Part shown: piece after piece, positions 25,135 to 31,621 of the stretch
How positions within the stretch are numbered: position 1 is the stretch's first letter
How the letters are laid out: each line of letters starts with the position of its first letter
Source of the DNA: JANMDS01 sp031430575
Lineage (GTDB): Bacteria > Pseudomonadota > Gammaproteobacteria > Burkholderiales > Casimicrobiaceae
Reading direction: 5' to 3'
Assembly (NCBI GenBank): GCA_031430575.1
Contig: JANPBT010000072.1
Location: forward strand, 1-34,182
Length of the DNA stretch: 34,182 nt
Position numbers and translations under genes: made by a program
The notes under the pieces: model-generated
Told to the model about the DNA's origin: nothing
The model's input: only the letters and a program-made list of their open reading frames with translations
Database searches by the model: none

Positions 25135-25153
25135 AATCTGCGCCGCAGGTATT
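25135..25153 (-). repeat. Dispersed 19-bp motif, exact copy, intergenic
   Basis: Exact copy between the terminator and the xsc stop, 29 nt beyond the end of xsc. Confidence 0.9.
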
Positions 25154-25181
25154 GACCCATAGCGCAACGGGACTCGATCTA

Positions 25182-26972
25182 CTAGACGAGCTTTTTATAC
25201 TTAGCTAAATTGCGAACGGGTTTTTGCAATGCGTCCCGACGGAATGGATCACCGAGCTCTTGCGTGCACATCACTTCGATGATTGTCGTTTTACCGTGCG
25301 TCTGGTTTTTGATGCCTTGGATTAATGCTATGCCGACATCGCCGAGCACGTCAACCACGATGCCTTCGGTGCCAAACGCTTTACCGACACCTGCCCAGCT
25401 CGGATTTTCTAAGTTGACCCCTTGGAAACGGTTGTTATAAAAATCAACGTGATTTTTCTTTTCCGCGCCCCATTGCTGATTGTTAAATACAACGACAGTG
25501 GTCGGAATGTTTTCACGCACGCACGTGAGCATTTCATTGAAGCTTATACCCCACGCGCCATCGCCGACATAAGCAACCGCGGTTTTGTGTGGTGCAGCGA
25601 CTTTCGCACCCATGATCGTAGGAAACGCATAGCCACAGTTGCCGAACGCCATTGCTGCAAACATCGAGCGCGGCTCATCAAAACGCAGATAACTATTCGC
25701 GACTTGGCAGATATTTCCGATGTCGGTGGAGACCATGATGTCTTTGCGCGGCATCACTTTCTCAAGCTCGCGCAGAGCTTGCCGTGGGTGGAGATATTTC
25801 GATGATTTCGCGACTTCAAGCGACCAGCTATCTTGCTCTTGCGTCCAGGTATTGAGCTCCGCTTCCCAGGTTGCTTTCGCCGCTTTAATTTGGCTATCGC
25901 GTTCACTACGGGTAACGCTACCTGCGAGGGTGCGACCTTTCAGGCGGGCGACGATGGCAGCAGCGGCCGCTTTTGCATCGCCGCAAATTCCAACGCCAAT
26001 GGGCTTGACTAACCCCAACACTTTTGCATCCGCGTCGATCTGGATGATTTTGGCATTTTGAGGCCAATAATCCATCCCATATTGCGGCAACGTCCCAAAT
26101 GGCCCTAAGCGCGAGCCAAGTGCCAAAACAACATCGGCTTTGGCCATTAAATTCATTGCCGCTTTTGAGCCGTGGTAGCCCAGCGGCCCCGTCCAGAGCG
26201 GGTGAGACGCGGGGAAGCTATCGTTGTGTAAGTAACTATTGCAAACAGGCGCATGCAGCAATTCCGCGAGCGCTTTGGTTTCTTCAAACGCGCCTGCATT
26301 TATCACGCCGCCACCAGCCATGATCATCGGAAACTTTGCACCCGCGAGCATTTCTGCCGCGAGGTCGAGCGCGGCTTCGTCGCCTGCGCCGCGACCAATG
26401 CGGATCGGGGTCGGAATCTCGCACTCGATTGTGCCGTAAAAGAGATCGCGAGGAATATTGAGCTGGGTCGGCCCCATTTCTAAAATCGCTCGATCAAAAG
26501 CACGGCTAGTGAGTTCCGCCATGCGTTTGTTGTTGTTAACGTGGGCTTGAAATTTAGTGATTTTTGAGAAGATCGGGAGCTGCTCAGTCTCTTGAAAACC
26601 ACCTAAGCCCAAGCTCATCGTGCCGGTCTCGGGCGTAATCATCACCAGTGGCGTGTGTGCCCAATAAGCTGCGGCGACCGCGGTGACGAAGTTAGTCACG
26701 CCGGGCCCATTTTGCCCAATGCAGACGCCGGGGTTTCCCGAGACGCGCGCGTAGCCATCAGCCGCATGGGCAGCACCTTGCTCATGCGCTACCGGGACAA
26801 AGCGAATCCCTGCTGCGGGAAAGAGATCAAGTGCATCCATATAAGCGGAGCCCACGATGCCGAAGACATCTTTCACGCCTTGCGCCACCAACGTCTCAAC
26901 GAAAGCTTCTGATGGGCTCATCGTGGTTTTGCCTTGCACGACCATTCGCGCGGCTTCTGTTGCCATATTCAT
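25182..26972 (-). CDS. xsc: Sulfoacetaldehyde acetyltransferase
   Basis: 596 residues, a thiamine-diphosphate enzyme that splits sulfoacetaldehyde with phosphate into sulfite and acetyl phosphate in taurine, isethionate and other C2-sulfonate degradation. The N-terminal Pyr domain has the cofactor-activating Glu in AHEQGAAHAADGYAR; the PP domain has GDGAWGISFNEM...NNQQWG. The C-terminus, QELGDPFRRDALQKPVRNLAKYKK, is characteristic of Xsc and separates it from acetolactate synthase. A ribosome binding site (AGGA) precedes ATG 26972. It is divergent from an IclR-type regulator followed by pta, the enzyme that uses acetyl phosphate, which supports the assignment. Taurine- or isethionate-specific upstream enzymes are not in the window. 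Confidence 0.93.
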   Translation of the reverse strand: MNMATEAARMVVQGKTTMSPSEAFVETLVAQGVKDVFGIVGSAYMDALDLFPAAGIRFVPVAHEQGAAHAADGYARVSGNPGVCIGQNGPGVTNFVTAVAAAYWAHTPLVMITPETGTMSLGLGGFQETEQLPIFSKITKFQAHVNNNKRMAELTSRAFDRAILEMGPTQLNIPRDLFYGTIECEIPTPIRIGRGAGDEAALDLAAEMLAGAKFPMIMAGGGVINAGAFEETKALAELLHAPVCNSYLHNDSFPASHPLWTGPLGYHGSKAAMNLMAKADVVLALGSRLGPFGTLPQYGMDYWPQNAKIIQIDADAKVLGLVKPIGVGICGDAKAAAAAIVARLKGRTLAGSVTRSERDSQIKAAKATWEAELNTWTQEQDSWSLEVAKSSKYLHPRQALRELEKVMPRKDIMVSTDIGNICQVANSYLRFDEPRSMFAAMAFGNCGYAFPTIMGAKVAAPHKTAVAYVGDGAWGISFNEMLTCVRENIPTTVVVFNNQQWGAEKKNHVDFYNNRFQGVNLENPSWAGVGKAFGTEGIVVDVLGDVGIALIQGIKNQTHGKTTIIEVMCTQELGDPFRRDALQKPVRNLAKYKKLV

Positions 26973-27045
26973 TTCAATCCTTTTTATTCGTCAAAACCTA
27001 TCTTGATTGCATCATGATGATCGGCTGCGCAGCTCAGCCAATTCC

Positions 27046-27075
27046 AAAGAATGAGACGATTTGGTCTCATTTTTT
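27046..27075. promoter_or_regulatory. Candidate IclR operator in the xsc/iclR divergent region
   Basis: AATGAGAC-GATTTG-GTCTCATT (27050-27071), a perfect 8-bp inverted repeat with 6-nt spacer, extendable to 12-bp arms with one mismatch. It covers the -35 of the regulator gene. Confidence 0.6.
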
Positions 27076-27089
27076 GAGATTTGTACAAT
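27061..27089 (+). promoter_or_regulatory. Promoter of the iclR-pta transcript
   Basis: TTGGTC (27061-27066), 17-nt spacer, TACAAT (27084-27089). Overlap with the inverted repeat suggests autoregulation. Confidence 0.6.
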
Positions 27090-27124
27090 AGGCATCACCA
27101 GGGAAAATAAGAAAGAATTTAATC

Positions 27125-27889
27125 ATGCCGGAACAAGAAGTTACATCCGCCACAATGCGTGCGTTTCATATCGTCGAGCAGGTTGCGACCGCTGAGTCCC
27201 CCGTTTCGTTGACTGAAATCGTAAAGCTCGTAGATCTACCAAAGCCCACGGTCTATCGCATCCTCACCATGCTCGAGGAGTCGGGCATTTTGATCCGCGA
27301 GCCCGATGGCCGTCATTACGTTCCCGGTGATCGATTGATGCAGCTTTGCTCCAATGTGTTGTTGCGCTCACCGATGCGCGCGGCGCGGCATGCGATCATC
27401 GAAGAGCTCGTTGAGCAAATTGGCGAGACCTGCAATCTCACCATCCCCAACGGCAATTATGTGATGTATCTCGATCGCGTTGAAACCGATTGGCCGCTCA
27501 AGGTCAATTTGCATGCAGGATCGAAAGTGCCGCTGTATGCGTCAGCATCCGGCAAGCTTTTTTTGGCACACATGCCCAAAAAATCGCGGGATCGTTTTCT
27601 ACAAAATACGCCGCTCATTAAGCATACGAAAAATACCCTCGCAGACTATAAATCGCTAGAGCTTGAGTTCAAGAAAATTCGGGAAGTTGGCTTCGCGGTC
27701 GATAACGAAGAATACTTAGCGGGTATCTGCTGCATGGCCGTGCCGGTGACAGACGACGATGGTCGCGTCATCGCCGGCGTCGCGACCCACTTCCCCACTT
27801 CGCGCATGAGCCTTACGCAAGCGCAAGAGCATTTGCCAACGTTGCGCTTGGCCGCAGAGACTATCGCCACCTCTATTGATTGGGCGTAA
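27125..27889 (+). CDS. IclR-family transcriptional regulator
   Basis: 254 residues. The N-terminal winged helix-turn-helix (~8-70) has SLTEIVKLVDLPKPTVYRIL, the recognition helix pattern of IclR proteins. The C-terminal effector domain has SASGKLFLAHMP, EYLAGICCMAVPV and GVATHFPTSRMS in the expected order. It sits between divergent xsc and the downstream pta. An inverted repeat overlaps its own promoter, so it probably controls the sulfoacetaldehyde genes in response to a pathway intermediate. The effector is unknown. The next gene follows after 5 nt. Confidence 0.92.
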   Translation: MPEQEVTSATMRAFHIVEQVATAESPVSLTEIVKLVDLPKPTVYRILTMLEESGILIREPDGRHYVPGDRLMQLCSNVLLRSPMRAARHAIIEELVEQIGETCNLTIPNGNYVMYLDRVETDWPLKVNLHAGSKVPLYASASGKLFLAHMPKKSRDRFLQNTPLIKHTKNTLADYKSLELEFKKIREVGFAVDNEEYLAGICCMAVPVTDDDGRVIAGVATHFPTSRMSLTQAQEHLPTLRLAAETIATSIDWA

Positions 27890-27894
27890 CGACC

Positions 27895-28830
27895 GTGAGC
27901 GCCCATCCGCGGCTTGATGCGCTCATCGGTCGTGCGCGCGATTGCATCGATGCAGAGCGCGATCCGCCCGCACTGGCCATCGTTTATCCGGTAGACGCCG
28001 CACCTTTGCAAGCCGCTGCCGATGCCGCGCAGGCCGGGTTGATCACGCCCGTGCTCGTAGGCCCTGCCGCGCGCATTCAGGCCGCCGCCTCTGCCCGGGG
28101 GATTTCGCTTGCTGCATGGCGCGTCGTTGATACCGAAGATGTGCCACGCGCTGCTGCTGATGCGGCCGTTTCCTTAGCGCGCGATGGCGACGTTTTTGCG
28201 CTCGCTAAAGGCAGTTTGCATAGTGATGATTTACTGCGCGCAGTGATCGCAAAATCCTCCGGTATGCACACCAAGCGCAAGCTCTCGCACGCATTCGTAT
28301 TTGATTGCCCTGCGTATCACAAGCTGCTAATCGTTGCCGATGCGGTGGTCAATATCTCGCCAAGCACCCGCCGCAAGCAAGATATTATTGCCAACGCAAC
28401 CGCCTTTGGCCAAGCGCTTGGCATCGCGTGGCCAAAGCTTGCAATATTGTCAGCAGTTGAGACGCCAACGCCGCTCATTCCCACCACGACCGAAGCCGCA
28501 GGCTTAATCGCGTGGGCCAAAGAGGAAATACCTGCGGCGCAGATTGATGGCCCTTTTGCCTTTGATAATGCAATTTCAAAGCGCGCGGCTGAAGTCAAAA
28601 AGATCGCATCAACCGTCGCCGGAGACGCCGATATTCTCATCGTCCCCAATTTAGAGGCAGGCAATATTCTCTATAAAAGCTTGGTCTATATGGGCGGCGC
28701 GGAGTGTGCTGGGCTCGTGCTCGGTGCGAAAGTGCCCATCGTCTTGACCAGCAGAGCCGATACGCCAAAAGCGCGGGTTGCGAGCTGCGCTTTGGCCATT
28801 TTGATGATGCAGGGCGACGTCGAAATTTAG
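27895..28830 (+). CDS. pta: Phosphate acetyltransferase
   Basis: About 311 residues from GTG 27895; an in-frame TTG at 27880 overlaps the regulator stop and is less likely. It is a short, single-domain PTA_PTB-type enzyme without the long DRTGG/P-loop extension of E. coli Pta. Signatures include SHAFVFDCPAYHKLLIVADAVVNI, IDGPFAFDNAI and IVPNLEAGNILYKSLVYMGGAECAGLVLGA. It would convert the acetyl phosphate made by Xsc to acetyl-CoA. It is co-transcribed with the IclR gene. An exact motif copy encodes EIPAAQIDGP next to the conserved DGP. Confidence 0.9.
   Translation: MSAHPRLDALIGRARDCIDAERDPPALAIVYPVDAAPLQAAADAAQAGLITPVLVGPAARIQAAASARGISLAAWRVVDTEDVPRAAADAAVSLARDGDVFALAKGSLHSDDLLRAVIAKSSGMHTKRKLSHAFVFDCPAYHKLLIVADAVVNISPSTRRKQDIIANATAFGQALGIAWPKLAILSAVETPTPLIPTTTEAAGLIAWAKEEIPAAQIDGPFAFDNAISKRAAEVKKIASTVAGDADILIVPNLEAGNILYKSLVYMGGAECAGLVLGAKVPIVLTSRADTPKARVASCALAILMMQGDVEI
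28527..28545 (+). repeat. Dispersed 19-bp motif, exact copy, in pta
   Basis: Encodes EIPAAQI immediately before DGPFAFDNAI. Confidence 0.9.
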
Positions 28831-28841
28831 GCGCTTAATGA

Positions 28842-28860
28842 GATACCTGCTGCGCAGATT
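28842..28860 (+). repeat. Dispersed motif, one core mismatch, intergenic
   Basis: ACCTGCTGCGCAG with intact AGATT flank, 11 nt after the pta stop. Confidence 0.65.
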
Positions 28861-28897
28861 TCGGCGCTGTAGCGGTAAATGCCTGCGCAGCGCCGAA
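28860..28897 (+). other. Hairpin after pta
   Basis: TTCGGCGCTG (28860-28869) and CAGCGCCGAA (28888-28897) form a perfect 10-bp stem with an 18-nt loop; no U-run follows. It could be an RNA end or a degraded motif pair. The rest of the gap to metY holds no convincing gene. Confidence 0.4.
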
Positions 28898-29021
28898 TCC
28901 CATCCGCATACGGGTCGTCCAAACATCCCGAAATTGCCAAGCGCAAGCATTGGCATCTTGGCCTGCGCATGAATTTGCGCTGCAGGCAAAAGTTTTCGCG
29001 AAACTGGCTCGTCAACTCAAA

Positions 29022-29034
29022 CGCTACCGTAGCG
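29022..29034. promoter_or_regulatory. Short palindrome before metY
   Basis: CGCTACCGTAGCG, perfect 6-bp arms around one base, 16 nt before the metY start. It may be an operator or a translation-blocking hairpin. Confidence 0.3.
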
Positions 29035-29050
29035 CCGTAAACTGTTTCGT

Positions 29051-30361
29051 ATGAGCGATCCCAAAACCTTAGGCCTTGATACCCTCGCGCTGCATGCGGG
29101 CGCGCGGCCCGACCCAGTGCATGGCGCGCGCGCTGTGCCGATTTATCAAACCGCATCCTACGTGTTTCAAGATAGCGATCATGCCGCATCGCTCTTCAAC
29201 CTTGAGCGCGCGGGGCATGTTTATTCCCGCCTATCAAACCCGACGACTGCGGTGCTCGAAGAGCGCATCGCCGCGCTCGAAGGTGGCGTCGGCGCGATTG
29301 CGGTGAGTAGCGGGCAAGCGGCATTGCATCTGGCAATTGCAACGCTCATGGGTGCGGGCGGGCATATTGTCGCGAGCCGCGCGCTCTACGGTGGCTCCCA
29401 TAATTTGCTGGACTACACGCTGCCCCGCTTTGGGATTACGACCACGTTCGTTGCGCCCAACGATATCGACGGATGGCGCAACGCAGTGCGCCCAAACACG
29501 CGACTATTTTTTGGTGAAACGCTGGGTAATCCGGGCAACGACGTGCTCGATATTCCGCGCGTGGGTGAGCTCGCTCGCGAAGTGGGCGTGCCCTTGCTCG
29601 TTGATTCAACGCTGACGACGCCCGCGCTCATCGCGCCTTTTACCTGCGGCGCAGATTTGATTTTTCATAGCGCAACCAAATTTCTCTCGGGGCATGGTGT
29701 CGTGATTGGCGGCGTGCTCGTTGACGGAGGTTCTTTTGACTGGATGGCACACAGCGAAAAGTTTGATACGCTCGCGAAGCCCTACGCTGGCTTTCACAAT
29801 ATGGTTTTTGCTGAAGAAAGCCCTGTCGCGGCATTTCTTTTGCGTGCCCGGCGGGAAGGCTTGCGCGATTTTGGCGCCTGCATGGCACCGATGAATGCGT
29901 GGCAAATTTTGCAAGGTATTGAAACCCTCGGCGTGCGCATGGAGCGGCATATCGCCAATGCCCGCAGGGTGGTGGAATTTTTGGTTGGGCACAAATTTGT
30001 GGCAAGCGTCGCCCACCCCGAGCTGGAAACTCATCCTGATTTCGCCATTGCCAAGCGCCTTTATAAAAATGGCTGCGGCGCGGTCTTTAGCTTTGCGATG
30101 AAGGGTAATCGTGCCCAGGGCAAAGCCTTCATTGATGCGCTCAATGTGTTCTCACATTTGGCGAATGTCGGCGATGCGAAATCGCTGGTCATTCACCCCG
30201 CGAGCACGACCCACTTTCGTATGGACGCGCAAGCGCTCGCCGCAGCGGGCATTACTGAGGGCACGATCCGGCTCTCGATCGGCTTAGAAAATGCCGACGA
30301 TCTTATCGAAGACTTAAATCGCGCCCTGTCGATTGCTGAAAAAACGGGAGCCAAGAAATGA
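29051..30361 (+). CDS. metY: O-acetylhomoserine sulfhydrylase / aminocarboxypropyltransferase
   Basis: 436 residues, the length of MetY (longer than MetB/MetC/MetZ). It is a PLP enzyme of the Cys/Met metabolism family that makes homocysteine from O-acetylhomoserine and sulfide. Visible: LALHAGARPDP, PIYQTASYVF, YSRLSNPTTAVLEERIAALEGG, and the PLP-binding lysine in HSATKFLSGHG (Lys210). The late VFSHLANVGDAKSLVIHPASTTH is the segment that separates MetY/MetZ-type enzymes from others. A motif copy at 29639 encodes FTCGADLIFHSATK just before the PLP lysine. It overlaps the next gene by ATGA. No strong ribosome binding site. Confidence 0.92.
   Translation: MSDPKTLGLDTLALHAGARPDPVHGARAVPIYQTASYVFQDSDHAASLFNLERAGHVYSRLSNPTTAVLEERIAALEGGVGAIAVSSGQAALHLAIATLMGAGGHIVASRALYGGSHNLLDYTLPRFGITTTFVAPNDIDGWRNAVRPNTRLFFGETLGNPGNDVLDIPRVGELAREVGVPLLVDSTLTTPALIAPFTCGADLIFHSATKFLSGHGVVIGGVLVDGGSFDWMAHSEKFDTLAKPYAGFHNMVFAEESPVAAFLLRARREGLRDFGACMAPMNAWQILQGIETLGVRMERHIANARRVVEFLVGHKFVASVAHPELETHPDFAIAKRLYKNGCGAVFSFAMKGNRAQGKAFIDALNVFSHLANVGDAKSLVIHPASTTHFRMDAQALAAAGITEGTIRLSIGLENADDLIEDLNRALSIAEKTGAKK
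29639..29657 (+). repeat. Dispersed motif, exact 13-bp core, in metY
   Basis: Encodes FTCGADLI; homologous enzymes typically read xHGAD here, so length is conserved. Confidence 0.85.
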
Positions 30362-31164
30362 AGCTCACCGTCAACGGCAGCGAAGCCTACGTCTATACCG
30401 GCACAAAAGCTTGGAAACCGGAGCAACCGTGGATGCTTTTCTTACATGGCGCAGCCAACGATCATAGCGTCTGGGCGCTGCAATCGCGCTACTTCGCTTA
30501 TCATGCTTGGAACGTGATCGCGCCAGATTTACCCGCGCATGGCTTGAGCGGCGGTGCGCTTTGCCAGAGCATTGAAGCGTTGGCAGCGTGGTGCGAAGCG
30601 CTGCTCAATACCTGCGGCGCAGAATCGGTCGCGGTGGTGGGCCACAGCATGGGATCGCTCACCGCGCTTGCGCTGGCCGCTAAGATGGGCTCGCGTTGCA
30701 GCCAGCTTGCGCTGCTCGGCTGCGCGGCGCCGATGGGCGTCTCCGATGCATTGCTTGACGCTGCAAAAGATGAGACTGACCGCGCTTATCGCATGATTAC
30801 CCAATGGGCACACGCACCGAGCGCCCACCTCGGCGCAAGCAAATCGCCAGGAATGTGGACTACGGGCGCAGGGCTCGCGCTGATGCGCCGCGCGAAGCCT
30901 GGTGCATTGCATCAAGACTTGTCTAACTGCAAAAACTACGCAAATGCGGTCGAATCTGCGCCGCAGGTATTGGGCAACGTGCTGGTGTTGAGCGCTGCAA
31001 AAGATATGATGACACCGGCGAAAAGCGTCGCCCCCTTGATCGCAGCGCTACAAAAAAACACTAACGTGAAACTCTCCGCAAAAACGATTCCAGATTGCGG
31101 GCACAGCATGATGGGCGAGCGGCCAGACGACGTGCTCGCCGCGCTAAAAGCATGGGTTGCCTAG
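30358..31164 (+). CDS. Alpha/beta hydrolase
   Basis: 268 residues. The fold signatures are LFLHGAANDHSVW (oxyanion region), DLPAHGLSGG, the nucleophile elbow GHSMGS with Ser97, an acidic residue after LSAAKD and the catalytic His in DCGHSMMGERPDD near the C-terminus. The triad is complete. Substrate unknown. The ATG overlaps the metY stop (ATGA), so the two are translationally coupled; by analogy to MetX-type partners it could act on an acylated amino acid, but it lacks MetX length and this is speculative. Motif copies encode NTCGAES (30607) and SAPQVLG (30953). Confidence 0.88.
   Translation: MKLTVNGSEAYVYTGTKAWKPEQPWMLFLHGAANDHSVWALQSRYFAYHAWNVIAPDLPAHGLSGGALCQSIEALAAWCEALLNTCGAESVAVVGHSMGSLTALALAAKMGSRCSQLALLGCAAPMGVSDALLDAAKDETDRAYRMITQWAHAPSAHLGASKSPGMWTTGAGLALMRRAKPGALHQDLSNCKNYANAVESAPQVLGNVLVLSAAKDMMTPAKSVAPLIAALQKNTNVKLSAKTIPDCGHSMMGERPDDVLAALKAWVA
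30607..30625 (+). repeat. Dispersed motif, exact 13-bp core, in hydrolase gene
   Basis: Encodes NTCGAESV just before VVGHSMG; 18 of 19 positions match. Confidence 0.85.
30953..30971 (-). repeat. Dispersed 19-bp motif, exact copy, in hydrolase gene
   Basis: Encodes ESAPQVLG. Confidence 0.9.
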
Positions 31165-31175
31165 ATTTTCTTAGA

Positions 31176-31194
31176 AATACCTGCGGCGCAGATT
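31176..31194 (+). repeat. Dispersed 19-bp motif, exact copy, intergenic
   Basis: In the 51-nt gap between the hydrolase and dgkA genes. Confidence 0.9.
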
Positions 31195-31215
31195 TCAGCA
31201 AAACGGAGCCTCATC

Positions 31216-31602
31216 ATGCAAACGGAAGACCCAAAAGCCCAAAAATCACGCGCTGGATTGAGCCGCGTTTTGCACGCGACAGGCTACTCGATGCAAGGCT
31301 TTCGCGTCGCGTTGCGCGAGCCTGCTTTTTTGCAAGAGTTCGTTTTGTGTTGCGCAATGATTCCGCTGGCTTTTATCTTGGGGCAAACGGCAGTCGAGCG
31401 CGCGCTTTTGATTGGCGTTTGCGCCATCGTGCTCATCACCGAGCTGCTTAATACCGGTATTGAGCGCGTCGTTGATTTGGTAACGAGTGATTGGCACCCT
31501 TTAGCCAAGCAGGCGAAGGATTTAGGCAGTGCCGCGGTGTTCGTATCACTCACGCTGGCGGTGGTGACGTGGGGCATGATTGCGTGGGTGCGATTCGCAT
31601 AA
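31216..31602 (+). CDS. dgkA: Diacylglycerol kinase
   Basis: 128 residues, the size of prokaryotic DgkA, a trimeric inner-membrane enzyme that phosphorylates diacylglycerol to phosphatidic acid for lipid recycling. Three membrane helices are visible (~36-52, ~55-72, ~100-122). The family signature ELLNTGIERVVDLV...HPLAKQAKDLGSAAVF contains the catalytic Glu and the KDxGSAAV segment. GGAG precedes the ATG. It lies downstream of the hydrolase in the same direction with a motif copy between, and converges on the photolyase gene. Confidence 0.95.
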   Translation: MQTEDPKAQKSRAGLSRVLHATGYSMQGFRVALREPAFLQEFVLCCAMIPLAFILGQTAVERALLIGVCAIVLITELLNTGIERVVDLVTSDWHPLAKQAKDLGSAAVFVSLTLAVVTWGMIAWVRFA

Positions 31603-31621
31603 GGCGATCTCAAAAAGTGCC

